The notes under the pieces were generated by a model. That model did no database searches, had not been told where the DNA came from, and saw only the letters and a program-made list of their open reading frames with translations. From DASSUW01 sp963774155 (GTDB taxonomy: Bacteria; Actinomycetota; Thermoleophilia; Solirubrobacterales; Solirubrobacteraceae), in assembly GCA_963774155.1 (NCBI GenBank), contig CAVZDW010000013.1:73192-137191 (forward strand): a stretch of DNA of 64,000 nt, given 5' to 3'. Below, piece by piece: positions 34,111 to 43,030 of the stretch (positions are counted from its first letter, which is position 1; each line of letters begins with the position of its first letter). The translations under genes and the position numbers were made by a program.

Positions 34111-34270
34111 CTAGTGTCCTGCTTCAAAATTTCGATGGCACTCGGCGGCGCGGCCGGCCGGCACCCGGCATCCGGTCACGTGCCACCAGCATGCATCCGG
34201 TGCCGTGCACCGGCAGGCACGACCCGGCATCCGCCGGTGGTGCCACCGAACTTCCGAAGCAAGACACTAG
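34111..34270. mobile_element. 160-bp MITE-like element with CTAG ends
   Basis: The ends are CTAGTGTCCTGCTTC (34111-34125) and GAAGCAAGACACTAG (34256-34270), an inverted repeat with one mismatch in 15. Similarity continues inward (TTCGATGGCA against TTCGGTGGCA read from the right end). CTAG at each end could be a 4-bp target duplication of the kind made by IS5-type elements. The interior has no ORF and carries two copies of ACCCGGCATCCG. It sits between the queA-like 3' end and the next ATG, which directly follows the right CTAG. Confidence 0.65.
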
Positions 34271-35263
34271 ATGCACGCGATCGTCCTGCACGAGTTCGGG
34301 CCCGCCGCGAACCTGCGCTACGAGGAGGCCGGCGATCCGTCGCCCGGCCCCGGCCAGGTCCGCATCGCCGTCGCCGCGGCCGGCGTGCACCTGATCGACA
34401 CGGCGATCCGCTCGGGAACGCGGATGGGCCCGATGCCGCTCCCGCAGCTGCCCGACATCCCCGGGCGCGAGGTGGCGGGCACGGTCGACCGCGTCGGCGA
34501 CGGCGTCGCCGAGGCCTGGCTCGGCCGCCGCGTGGTCGCCCACCTCGGGCCGGCGAGCCGTGGCTACGCCGAGCTGGCCGTGCGTGAGCTCGAGCACGTG
34601 CACGCGCTGCCCGACGGCGTGGCCGAGGACGTCGCCGTGGCCATGATCGGCACCGGCCGGACGGCGATGATGATCCTCGACGCCGCGGCGATCACGGCCG
34701 ACGACGTCGTGCTCGTCCCCGCCGCCGCGGGCGGGCTCGGCGCGCTGCTCACCCAGGCCGCCCGCAACGCCGGCGCGACGGTCATCGGCGCGGCGAGCCC
34801 GGACAAGCTCGACCGGGTGATCGCCGACGTCGTCGTCGACTACACGCAGCCGGGCTGGACCGACGGCATCGGCGACGTCACGCTCGTGCTCGACGGCGTC
34901 GGCGGGGAGCCCGGGCGCGCCGCGCTCGAACGGCTCGTCCGCGGCGGCCGCCAGGTGATCTTCGGCTGGTCGGCGGGCGAGATCACGCGCGTCTCCGGCG
35001 GCGACATCGTCTCCCGCGCGCTCACCGTCTCGTCCGCCCTCGGCCTCGGCGGCGCGCTCCGTCCCCTGGAGGAGCGCGCGCTCGCGGCGGCCGCCGACGG
35101 CTCGCTGACCCCGCTCCTGACGCGCTTCCCGCTGGCCGAGGCCGCCGCCGCGCACGAGGCGCTCGAGGCCCGCCGCACGGTCGGGAAGGTCGTGCTGACT
35201 ACTCGCCCGCTGCCCGCAGCGGCGTCCGGTCCAGCGGTTCCGCGAGCAGCATCTCCTTCGTGA
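34271..35263 (+). CDS. Zinc-independent quinone oxidoreductase / MDR-family alcohol dehydrogenase-like
   Basis: 330 residues. The N-terminal GroES-like domain includes GVHLIDTAIRSGTRMGPMPL and LPDIPGREVAGTVDRVGDGV. The NADP-binding domain has VLVPAAAGGLGALLTQAARN and VTLVLDGVGGEPGRAALERL. The catalytic zinc cysteines of alcohol dehydrogenases are absent, as in quinone oxidoreductases. The ATG directly abuts the MITE-like element, so its promoter or Shine-Dalgarno must come from inside that element or be missing. The last 65 bases overlap the 3' end of nuoI on the opposite strand. Confidence 0.85.
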   Translation: MHAIVLHEFGPAANLRYEEAGDPSPGPGQVRIAVAAAGVHLIDTAIRSGTRMGPMPLPQLPDIPGREVAGTVDRVGDGVAEAWLGRRVVAHLGPASRGYAELAVRELEHVHALPDGVAEDVAVAMIGTGRTAMMILDAAAITADDVVLVPAAAGGLGALLTQAARNAGATVIGAASPDKLDRVIADVVVDYTQPGWTDGIGDVTLVLDGVGGEPGRAALERLVRGGRQVIFGWSAGEITRVSGGDIVSRALTVSSALGLGGALRPLEERALAAAADGSLTPLLTRFPLAEAAAAHEALEARRTVGKVVLTTRPLPAAASGPAVPRAASPS

Positions 35264-35732
35264 AGATCAGGTCGCCGCGGTTGTAGTCGGACATCTCGTA
35301 GTCGTGCCCCATGGTGATGGCGTCGAACGGGCACGCGATCTCGCAGTAGCCGCAGAAGATGCAGCGCGAGAGGTTGATCTCGTAGACGGCCGCGTAGCGC
35401 TCGCCCGCGCTCACGCGGTTGTCCGGCGTGTTCTCGGCGGCCACGACGCGGATGCAGTCGGCCGGGCAGGCGGCCGCGCACAGCGAGCAGCCGACGCACT
35501 TCTCCAGCCCTGTGTCCTCGAAGCGGTGCAGCTTGTGGCGCCCGCGGAAGCGCGGGTAGACCGGCACCTTCTCCTCGGGGTACTGGATCGTCTTGGGGCC
35601 CTCGACCAGACGCGCGAACGTGGTCTTGAGGCCGCGCAGCGTCTCGCCGAAGGCGCGGTAGGTGCTCCGCGCGGCCCCGGGCCTCGGGGAGCGGATCACC
35701 TCGATGACGTCGGCGCCAGGGTCGTACGGCAT
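35199..35732 (-). CDS. nuoI: NADH-quinone oxidoreductase subunit I
   Basis: 177 residues with two [4Fe-4S] ferredoxin motifs, CVGCSLCAAACPADCI and CIFCGYCEIACPFDAITMGH, which relay electrons from NuoG towards NuoB. YPRFRGRHKLHRFEDTGLEK is a conserved pre-cluster block. The start is ATG at 35732, overlapping the nuoH stop (TGATG). It is the last gene of the nuoA-I half, and its 3' end overlaps the convergent oxidoreductase gene. Confidence 0.94.
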   Translation of the reverse strand: MPYDPGADVIEVIRSPRPGAARSTYRAFGETLRGLKTTFARLVEGPKTIQYPEEKVPVYPRFRGRHKLHRFEDTGLEKCVGCSLCAAACPADCIRVVAAENTPDNRVSAGERYAAVYEINLSRCIFCGYCEIACPFDAITMGHDYEMSDYNRGDLIFTKEMLLAEPLDRTPLRAAGE

Positions 35733-36754
35733 CAGTCGATCACCACCACGATCGCGGTCACTAGGGCATTCAGCGTCGCCAGCGGGAGGAAGACCTTCCA
35801 GCCCAGTGACATCAACTGGTCGTACCGCAGGCGCGGCAGCGTCGCGCGCACCCAGAAGAAGACGAAGACGAGGAGCAGCGTCTTGGCCAGCACGACGAAC
35901 GGATCGACCCAGGTCGGCGGGTCGACGAAGGGCAGGTGCCAGCCGCCGAGGAAGATCGTGGCCGTGATGGCCGAGACGACGACGATGTTCAGGTACTCGG
36001 CTGCGAAGTAGCCGGCGAAGCGGCCGCCGCCGTACTCCGTGTTGTAGCCGCCGACCAGCTCGGCGTCGGCCTCGGGGAGGTCGAACGGCGGCCGGTTGGT
36101 CTCGGCGAAGCCCGCGACGAAGAAGACGATGAAGCCGACGAACTGCGGGACGATGTACCAGAGGTTGTCCTGCGCCTCGACGATCTCGGTCAGCGAGAGG
36201 GACCCGGCCATCATGATCACGCCGACGAGCGAGAGGCCCTGCGCCACCTCGTAGGAGATGAGCTGGGCGGCGCCGCGCATGGCCCCGAGGAACGAGTACT
36301 TGGAGCCCGAGGCCCAGCCGCCGAGCATCAGCCCGTAGAAGGCGATCGCGCCGAAGGCGAAAGCGAAGAGGATCCCGACCGACGGATCGATGCCGTAGAG
36401 CCCGACCTCGGTGCCGAAGATGTCGACGGTGTTCGAGAACGGGATGATCGCGATCGTCGCGACGGCGGTCATCATCGAGATCGCCGGGGCGAGCGCGAAC
36501 AGCCAGGCGACCGCCGTGCGCGGCCGGAACTGCGCCTTGAAGATCAGCTTGCCGATGTCGGCCATCGGCTGCAGGATCCCGAAGGGCCCGACGCGGTTGG
36601 GGCCGTAGCGGTGCTGGAAGCGGCCGAGCACCTTGCGCTCGGCGAGCAGCACGATCGGCACGAGCTGGAAGACGACGGCGAAGATCACCAGCCCCTTCAG
36701 GACCTGGATCCACCAGGCCTCGTAGAAGCCGACCTCGGCGAAGACCGTGCTCAC
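35732..36754 (-). CDS. nuoH: NADH-quinone oxidoreductase subunit H
   Basis: 340 residues, the membrane subunit forming most of the quinone cavity. LAERKVLGRFQHRYGPNRVG and GPFGILQPMADIGKLIFKAQ are the signatures, followed by FVAGFAETNRPPFDLPEADA with the conserved Glu residues. Eight or more helices are visible. GTG at 36754 overlaps the nuoG stop (GTGA). Confidence 0.95.
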   Translation of the reverse strand: MSTVFAEVGFYEAWWIQVLKGLVIFAVVFQLVPIVLLAERKVLGRFQHRYGPNRVGPFGILQPMADIGKLIFKAQFRPRTAVAWLFALAPAISMMTAVATIAIIPFSNTVDIFGTEVGLYGIDPSVGILFAFAFGAIAFYGLMLGGWASGSKYSFLGAMRGAAQLISYEVAQGLSLVGVIMMAGSLSLTEIVEAQDNLWYIVPQFVGFIVFFVAGFAETNRPPFDLPEADAELVGGYNTEYGGGRFAGYFAAEYLNIVVVSAITATIFLGGWHLPFVDPPTWVDPFVVLAKTLLLVFVFFWVRATLPRLRYDQLMSLGWKVFLPLATLNALVTAIVVVID

Positions 36755-39288
36755 GTGCCCGGATCCTCGAGGAGGAGCGGCTCCGGCTCGGCCGGGCCGC
36801 CGACACGCGTGACCCGCACGAGCGGCTCGGTCAGGAGGTTGGCCGGCTCGTCGGTCACACCCTCGGCCAGGAAGACCGACCCGGCGGGCACCGCCGCGCG
36901 CAGCTTCGCGGCGCCCCGCACGCGCGTGCCGTTGTGGCCGACCTCGACGCGGTCGCCCTCGCGGACGCCGAGCGCCGCGGCGTCCTCCGGCGAGAGCTCG
37001 ACGACCTGCCGCGGCCGCAGGAACTGCAGGATCGGCGAGACGTCGACCTCCTTGGCCGCCCACAGCGAGCGGAAGGTGCCGAGGCGCAGCGCGCCCTGGT
37101 TGGCCGCGGCGCTCGCCGGCGGGACGTCGAGGCCGCTGGGGGCGGGCGAGCTCCAACTCCACTCGGTGACGTTCTCGGGCCAGCGGATCCCGCGGCCGCC
37201 GATCGCGTCGAGCGTGAGCCCGGCGTACATCGGCACCGCCTCGAAGAGCTGCTTGGACGCGGCGCCGCCGGTGAGCACGCCGAGGTCGCCGACGTCGGAG
37301 ATGACCTGCCAGATCGGCCGCACGCCGGAGCCCGGCATGCCGGAGCGGCCCTTCGGGCGGCCGATCGCCACCCGCAGGCGCTGCACGCGCCCGTCGAGGT
37401 TGGTGAGCGTGCCCTCCTTCTCCGGATAGGCCTCGCCCGGGAAGACCACGTCGGCGTGCTCGCGCACCGTCTCGGTCATCACGTTCTCGACCGCGATCAC
37501 GGTCTGGGCGGTCCCGAGCGCCTTCTCCCACAGCGCGCGGTCGGGGAAGAAGCGGAGCGGATCGGCGTAGTTGAGCCAGACCGTCGCCAGGTCGCCGGAC
37601 GCGAGGCCCTCGGCGATGCCGCGGGCGTCGAGGCCGGTGGGGGGTGGGTGGGCGGGATCAGATCCCAGCGTCTCGTAGCCGGGGCCGTGGCCGGGGGCGA
37701 AGCCCGCCTCGCGCAGGCCGCGCGCGTTCGGCACCGAGGGAACCTCGATGAGGCCGGCGCCCTCGCGGCCCGCGAGCCCGAGCCGGCCGGCCAGGCTGAG
37801 CAGGGCCTGCCCGCCGCCGTCGCGCAGCGCGCGCTCGCCGTAGACGATCACCACGTCCTCGCCCGCGTCGCGCAGCCAGCCGGCGAGGTCGCGCATCGAC
37901 TGCGCGTTCGAGCCGGCCGCCGTGGCGGCGCCGCCGAGGTTGCCGTCGTCGCCCGACAGCGCGGCGTCGAGCGCCGTCAGCAGGCTCGCGCCGCCGCCGG
38001 GGGCGATCCGCGTCACCGAGACGGCCGACGCGTCGAGCGCGGTCGGCCGCGCGCTGGCCACCGCCAGGTCGACGTGGTGGCGGCGGATGCCCTTGCGGAT
38101 CCGCAGGTCGAGCACCGGCGCCTCGTCGACCGGGTCGCAGTCGACGAGCAGCACGGCGTGGGCGAACTCGAGGTCGGGGATCGCGGCCTGCAGGCCCGGG
38201 TCGGCGAGGCCGCGCGCCACGTCGAGCGGCAGCTCGCCGTGCGGGCGGGAAGCCAGGTGGCCCGAGCCGAGCTGCTCGCGGAAGAGCCGCTGCAGGAGGA
38301 AGCCCTCCTCGTTGCTGGTCTCGCCGCCGGCGATCGCGGCCGTCCTCGCGCCGGCCTTCTTGAGCGCGCCGCGGGCGGCGGCCAGCGCCTTGTCCCACGA
38401 GGCGGGCATCAGCTCGGTGCCCTCGCGGACCAGCGGCTCGACGATCCGCTCGTCGACGTGGACGGCCTGGTAGCCGAAGCGGCCCCGGTCGCACAGCCAG
38501 CCGTCGTCGACGCCCTCGTGGTCGCGGGCGAGCACGCGCATGACGCGGTCGTCGCGGACGGTCAGCTCGACGTTGCAGTGGGCCGAGCAGCCCGCGCAGA
38601 CGGTGCCGGCGCCCTCGATGTCCCAGGGGCGGGCGCGGAAGCGGTACGCCCGCGACGTCAGGGCGCCCACCGGGCAGAGCTCGATGATGTTGCCGGAGAA
38701 CGGGCCGACGTACGGATGGCCGTCGAACGTGCCCACGTAGCTGTGGGCGCCGCGCTCGAGCAGCACGAGCTGGTAGTCCTCGCTGAGCTCCTGCGAGAAG
38801 CGCACGCAGCGGTAGCAGAGGATGCAGCGCTCGCGGTCGATGGCGATCAGCGGCGAGAGCTCGAGCGGCTTCTTGAAGTGCCGCTTGGGCTCGATGAAGC
38901 GCGAGGTGCCGGGGCCCCAGCCGTACGTGATGTCCTGCAGCGGGCACTCGCCGCCCTTGTCGCAGACCGGGCAGTCGAGCGGGTGGTTGATGAGCAGGAA
39001 CTCGACCACCGCGCGCTGGGCCTCGTGCACGCGGTTCGTCTGCGTGTGGACGACCATGCCGTCCCGGACCGGCGTCGAGCAGCCGGTCTGCAGCTTCGGG
39101 ATGCCCTCGATCTCCACCAGGCACATGCGGCAGGCGCCCACGGGCTGCCCGAGCTTGGGCTCGTAACAGAAGACCGGGATCTCGACGTCGCCGTACTTGG
39201 CGGCGTCGACGAGCATCGCGTTCTCGGGCGCGCGGACCTCGAGTCCGTCGATCGAGAACGTGATCCAGTGGACGTCGGGACGCGGCAT
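36751..39288 (-). CDS. nuoG: NADH-quinone oxidoreductase subunit G
   Basis: 845 residues, the large iron-sulfur subunit of the peripheral arm. The N-terminal [2Fe-2S] site is CYEPKLGQPVGACRMCLVEI, then CPVCDKGGECPLQDITYGWG and ERCILCYRCVRFSQELSEDY for [4Fe-4S] clusters, then a molybdopterin-oxidoreductase-like body (VCAGCSAHCNVELTVRDDRV, HADVVFPGEAYPEKEGTLTN). A Gly/Pro/His-rich stretch near residues 540-548 coincides with the GGGATCAGATCCC palindrome. ATG at 39288 follows nuoF by 4 bases. Confidence 0.94.
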   Translation of the reverse strand: MPRPDVHWITFSIDGLEVRAPENAMLVDAAKYGDVEIPVFCYEPKLGQPVGACRMCLVEIEGIPKLQTGCSTPVRDGMVVHTQTNRVHEAQRAVVEFLLINHPLDCPVCDKGGECPLQDITYGWGPGTSRFIEPKRHFKKPLELSPLIAIDRERCILCYRCVRFSQELSEDYQLVLLERGAHSYVGTFDGHPYVGPFSGNIIELCPVGALTSRAYRFRARPWDIEGAGTVCAGCSAHCNVELTVRDDRVMRVLARDHEGVDDGWLCDRGRFGYQAVHVDERIVEPLVREGTELMPASWDKALAAARGALKKAGARTAAIAGGETSNEEGFLLQRLFREQLGSGHLASRPHGELPLDVARGLADPGLQAAIPDLEFAHAVLLVDCDPVDEAPVLDLRIRKGIRRHHVDLAVASARPTALDASAVSVTRIAPGGGASLLTALDAALSGDDGNLGGAATAAGSNAQSMRDLAGWLRDAGEDVVIVYGERALRDGGGQALLSLAGRLGLAGREGAGLIEVPSVPNARGLREAGFAPGHGPGYETLGSDPAHPPPTGLDARGIAEGLASGDLATVWLNYADPLRFFPDRALWEKALGTAQTVIAVENVMTETVREHADVVFPGEAYPEKEGTLTNLDGRVQRLRVAIGRPKGRSGMPGSGVRPIWQVISDVGDLGVLTGGAASKQLFEAVPMYAGLTLDAIGGRGIRWPENVTEWSWSSPAPSGLDVPPASAAANQGALRLGTFRSLWAAKEVDVSPILQFLRPRQVVELSPEDAAALGVREGDRVEVGHNGTRVRGAAKLRAAVPAGSVFLAEGVTDEPANLLTEPLVRVTRVGGPAEPEPLLLEDPGT
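37654..37666. repeat. GGGATCAGATCCC palindrome inside nuoG
   Basis: A perfect 13-bp palindrome with the same architecture (arms around a central A, reading GxxxTCAGAxxxC) as the GGGGGTCAGACCCCC pair in hypF. It is in frame and adds residues reading GSDPAHPPP, echoing the GSDPL encoded by the hypF copies. It may be a decayed relative of that repeat, or chance. Confidence 0.35.
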
Positions 39289-39292
39289 CCGG

Positions 39293-40624
39293 CTAGGCCA
39301 CCGTCGCCATCGGGTAGGCGCCCGCGCTGTCGGAGCGGTTGACCTGCGGGATCGCGGCGCCGAGCCCGTTGCGCTCGCGCGCGGCCTCGATGTGCGCCTC
39401 GAACTCCTCGCGGAAGTGCTTGATCATCGAGCCGATCGGCATGGCCATGGCGTCGCCGAGCACGCACAGGCAGTTGCCGATGATCTGCTCCTGGACCGAG
39501 GCCATGATGTCGAGGTCCATGGGCGTCGCCTCGCCGGTCTGGACGCGCTCGAGCATCTTCACGGTCCAGTTCGTGCCCTCGCGGCACGGCGTGCACTTGC
39601 CGCACGACTCGTGGCGGTAGAACTTCGCCGTCTTCAGCGCGACGTCGACGATCGAGATCGAGTCGTCGATGACGATGATGGCGCCGGAGCCGAGCATCGA
39701 GCCCGCCTTGGCCATCGAGTCGAAGTCGTAGGGCAGATCGAGGTACTCGTCCGTGCCCGGGAGCACCGGGGCGGAGGAGCCGCCGGGGAACCAGGCCTTG
39801 ATCGTGCGCCCGTCGGGCGCGCCGCCGGCCAGGCCGTTGATGATCTCGCGCGACGGCGTGCCGAGCACGATCTCGTAGTTGCCGGGGCGCTGGACGCAGC
39901 CGCTCACCGAGACGACCTTGGTGCCCGTCGAGGTCTGGGTGCCGATCTCCGCGTACTTGGCCCCGCCCATCCGCAGGATGACCGGGACGTTCATCAGCGT
40001 CTCGACGTTGTTGATCAGCGTCGGGCCCTTGTAGAGGCCCTGCACGGCCGGGAACGGCGGCTTCAGCCGCGGGTTGCCGCGCTTGCCCTCGAGCGCGTCG
40101 AGCAGCGCCGTCTCCTCGCCGCAGATGTAGGCGCCGGCGCCGCGGTGCACGACGAGGTCGATCGTGTGCGTGGAGCCGAGGATGTTCTCGCCCAGGTAGC
40201 CGGCGGCGCGGGCCTCGGCGACGGCTTCGTCGAGCACGTCGGCCTGGTGGGAGTACTCGCCGCGGATGAAGATGAACGAGCGGTTGGCGCCGATCGCGTA
40301 GGCCGCGATGATCATCCCCTCGATGAGCAGATGCGGGTTCTTCTGCATCAGCTCGCGGTCCTTGAACGTGCCGGGCTCGGACTCGTCCGCGTTGCAGACG
40401 AGGTACTTGTCCATCGTCCCCTTGGGGATGAAGGACATCTTCTTGCCCATCGCGAAGCCGGCGCCGCCGCGACCGCGGACGTTGGACGCGAGCATCTCCT
40501 CCAGCACGTCCTGGTGGTCCATCTGCAACGCCTTGCGCAGCATCTCGTAGCCGCCGCGGTCGGAGTAGCCGTCGATCGTCCGGAGCCGCGGATCGTCGAT
40601 GTCCGTGAAGAGCAGCTTCTCCAT
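39293..40624 (-). CDS. nuoF: NADH-quinone oxidoreductase subunit F (FMN, NADH-binding)
   Basis: 443 residues. NVRGRGGAGFAMGKKMSF and GAGAYICGEETALLDALEGK bind NADH and FMN. The [4Fe-4S] site is ESCGKCTPCREGTNWTVKML. CNADESEPGTFKDRELM is a further signature. Electrons from NADH enter the complex here. ATG at 40624 overlaps the nuoE stop (TGATG). Confidence 0.95.
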   Translation of the reverse strand: MEKLLFTDIDDPRLRTIDGYSDRGGYEMLRKALQMDHQDVLEEMLASNVRGRGGAGFAMGKKMSFIPKGTMDKYLVCNADESEPGTFKDRELMQKNPHLLIEGMIIAAYAIGANRSFIFIRGEYSHQADVLDEAVAEARAAGYLGENILGSTHTIDLVVHRGAGAYICGEETALLDALEGKRGNPRLKPPFPAVQGLYKGPTLINNVETLMNVPVILRMGGAKYAEIGTQTSTGTKVVSVSGCVQRPGNYEIVLGTPSREIINGLAGGAPDGRTIKAWFPGGSSAPVLPGTDEYLDLPYDFDSMAKAGSMLGSGAIIVIDDSISIVDVALKTAKFYRHESCGKCTPCREGTNWTVKMLERVQTGEATPMDLDIMASVQEQIIGNCLCVLGDAMAMPIGSMIKHFREEFEAHIEAARERNGLGAAIPQVNRSDSAGAYPMATVA

Positions 40625-41262
40625 CAGTCGGCCTCCGACTGCCAGTAACGCTCCGCCACCGGCCGCCGCTTGAGCTGCTTGTCCGGCAGCACCTCGCGCC
40701 CGGCCTTGACGTCCTCGACGATCCTGGCGCAGTCCTCCGTGTCCAGCGGCCCGACGTACTCGCCGTCGACCGATGCCATCGGCGCGATGTCGCACGCCCC
40801 GAGGCATTCGAAGGACGTCACGTGGAAGTCGGGGTCGTCGCCGGCCGCGCTGAGCATCGCGTCGTAGAGCGCGTCGGCGCCGAGCAGCGAGCACGAGATG
40901 TTCGTGCAGACGAAGACGTCGTGGCGGCCCTTGGGCGTCGTCGAGAACATGTCGTAGAACGTGGCCACCGCGGTCAGGTAGCCGGGCGTCAGCCGCATCA
41001 CGCAGGCGGCCTGCTCGATCGCCGTCGGCGAGCACCAGCCGTGCTCGCGCTGGACGATGTGCAGCGCCGGGATGGCGGCCGAGCGGATGTCCGGGTACTT
41101 GGCCATCTGGGCCTCGATCGCCGCGCGCACGTGGGCGGGGACCGGCGTCGTCGCGGGATCGGGGACGACCGCGGGGTCCTTGGTGAGGTCGGCGGCCTCG
41201 TCCCAGCCGGGCACGCGCGAGCCGTGCGCGTACCGCCGGACCTGGCTCGGGTCGATCGCCAT
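40624..41262 (-). CDS. nuoE: NADH-quinone oxidoreductase subunit E
   Basis: 212 residues. The thioredoxin-like [2Fe-2S] domain has its four ligands in VFVCTNISCSLLGADALYDA and SFECLGACDIAPMASVDGEY. The N-terminal helical part has HIVQREHGWCSPTAIEQAAC. The start is ATG at 41262, overlapping the nuoD stop. Confidence 0.94.
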   Translation of the reverse strand: MAIDPSQVRRYAHGSRVPGWDEAADLTKDPAVVPDPATTPVPAHVRAAIEAQMAKYPDIRSAAIPALHIVQREHGWCSPTAIEQAACVMRLTPGYLTAVATFYDMFSTTPKGRHDVFVCTNISCSLLGADALYDAMLSAAGDDPDFHVTSFECLGACDIAPMASVDGEYVGPLDTEDCARIVEDVKAGREVLPDKQLKRRPVAERYWQSEAD

Positions 41263-42521
41263 CAGCGGTCGATGCCCCCGAGCACCGGGTCGAGCATCGC
41301 GAGCGTCGCGATGAGGTCGGCGATGTAGAGGTCCTGCACCATCGGCTTGGTGGCCTGCAGGTTCACGAAGGAGGGGTCGCGCATGTGCACGCGGGCGGGC
41401 TTGGACGAGCCGTCGGCGCGCAGGAAGATGCCGTACTCGCCGCGCGGGCCCTCGATCGGGAAGTAGACCTCGCCCGGCGGCACGCGGAAGCCCTCGGTCA
41501 CGAGCTTGAAGTGGTGGATGAGCGCCTCCATCGACGTCGCCAGCTCGTGCCGCGGCGGCAGCACGTACTTGCGGTTGTCGGAGACGTAGGCGCCCTCGGG
41601 CAGGCCGTCGAGCGCCTGCTCGATGATCTTCACCGACTCCTTGATCTCCTGCAGGCGCACGGCGAAGCGATCCCAGTTGTCGCCCGTGGTGCCGACCGGG
41701 ATCTTGAACTGGAAGTCCTCGTACGAGCAGTACGGCTCGGCCTTGCGCAGGTCCCAGGCGTTGCCGCACGCGCGCAGGAGCGGGCCGGTGACGCCGAGGC
41801 CGAGCAGCGTCTCCTCGTCCACGGCGGCCACGCCGCGCAGGCGCCGCAGCACGATCTCGTTCTTGGCCAGCAGGTCGAGGTACTGGTCCACGCGGCCGGG
41901 CATCTCGGCGCAGAAGGCCCGCACCTTGTCTTCGAAGCCGATCGGGATGTCCTCCATCACGCCGCCGACCTGGAAGTAGCGCGGGTGCATGCGCTGGCCG
42001 GTCGACATCTCGAAGAGATCGAGGACCGTCTCGCGGTCGCGGAAGCAGTACCAGAACATCGAGATGGCGCCGAGGTCCAGCGCGCTGGTGCCGAGCCAGA
42101 CCAGGTGGGACATGATCCGGTTGAGCTCCATGTGGAGCACGCGCAGGTACTGGCCGCGCGGCGGGACCTCGAGCTCGACGAGCGTCTCGACCGCGCCGCA
42201 GAACGCGTACGCGTTGAAGAAGTAGGCGAGGTAGTCCATCCGCTCGACGACGGGGATGACCTTCCAGTACGCCTTGTCCTCGGCGGTCTTCTCGATCCCG
42301 GTGTGGACGTAGCCGATGATCGGCTTGATGTCGCGCACCACCTCGCCCTCGAGCGTGGTGAGCAGGCGCAGCACGCCGTGCGTGGCCGGGTGGTGCGGCC
42401 CCATGTTGAGCGTGAGCAGCTCCTGCTCGGCCCCGTGCGAGATGTGCTGGAGCTCGTGCGAGTCCTCCATCTCCCGGTACGGGATCTGGGGGGCGGCCGG
42501 CCGGGCCTCGAGATCGCTCAT
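41262..42521 (-). CDS. nuoD: NADH-quinone oxidoreductase subunit D
   Basis: 419 residues, the 49-kDa-type subunit lining the quinone site. LTLNMGPHHPATHGVLR is the quinone-site motif. GYVHTGIEKTAEDKAYWKVI and FRVPPGEVYFPIEGPRGEYG are further hallmarks. It is distantly related to [NiFe] hydrogenase large subunits but lacks their CxxC ligands. The start overlaps the nuoC stop by 4 bases. Confidence 0.95.
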   Translation of the reverse strand: MSDLEARPAAPQIPYREMEDSHELQHISHGAEQELLTLNMGPHHPATHGVLRLLTTLEGEVVRDIKPIIGYVHTGIEKTAEDKAYWKVIPVVERMDYLAYFFNAYAFCGAVETLVELEVPPRGQYLRVLHMELNRIMSHLVWLGTSALDLGAISMFWYCFRDRETVLDLFEMSTGQRMHPRYFQVGGVMEDIPIGFEDKVRAFCAEMPGRVDQYLDLLAKNEIVLRRLRGVAAVDEETLLGLGVTGPLLRACGNAWDLRKAEPYCSYEDFQFKIPVGTTGDNWDRFAVRLQEIKESVKIIEQALDGLPEGAYVSDNRKYVLPPRHELATSMEALIHHFKLVTEGFRVPPGEVYFPIEGPRGEYGIFLRADGSSKPARVHMRDPSFVNLQATKPMVQDLYIADLIATLAMLDPVLGGIDR

Positions 42522-43030
42522 TGCGTGTACCTCGGAAAGCGCGGCTCGTTGTGGGTGAAGAGCACGGGCTCGCCGCCGACGGGGAAGTCGCGGCGCTGCG
42601 GATGGCCCTCGTAGTCCTCCGGCATGAGGATCCGGCGCAGGTCCGGGTGGCCGTCGAAGATCACGCCGAACATGTCGTAGACCTCGCGCTCCTGATGGTC
42701 CGCGGTCGGCCACTGCGGGGTCACCGAGGGGACGGTGGGAGCGTCGAGCGGCACGCGCAGGCGCACGGTGATCCGGTCGACCTCCTTCATGTCCAGCAGC
42801 TCGTACTGCACGCCGAGGCGCGGCTCTTCGGGGTAGTAGTCGACGCCGTGCACGCTGGCCAGGAAACGGAAGCCCTTCTCGCGCAGCGATTCGAGCGTCT
42901 CGCGCACGCGCGCGGGCGCGATGTCCAGCGTCGCCTTGTTGCGGAAGAAGAGCGTGCCGAGGACGGCGTCGTCGCCGTGGGCGCTCCGCAGGTCCTGGGC
43001 GATCAGCTCCAGGCCGGTGGCGTCAGGCAC
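42518..43030 (-). CDS. nuoC: NADH-quinone oxidoreductase subunit C
   Basis: 170 residues, 30-kDa-type subunit. VHGVDYYPEEPRLGVQYELL and REVYDMFGVIFDGHPDLRRI followed by LMPEDYEGHPQRRDFPVGGE form the standard signature. GTG at 43030 overlaps nuoB by 8 bases. Confidence 0.94.
   Translation of the reverse strand: MPDATGLELIAQDLRSAHGDDAVLGTLFFRNKATLDIAPARVRETLESLREKGFRFLASVHGVDYYPEEPRLGVQYELLDMKEVDRITVRLRVPLDAPTVPSVTPQWPTADHQEREVYDMFGVIFDGHPDLRRILMPEDYEGHPQRRDFPVGGEPVLFTHNEPRFPRYTQ

Noticed and set aside
41262..42521. NuoD read as a second hydrogenase large subunit
   Set aside because: The families are related, but NuoD here has no CxxC ligands and sits in a complete nuo order.
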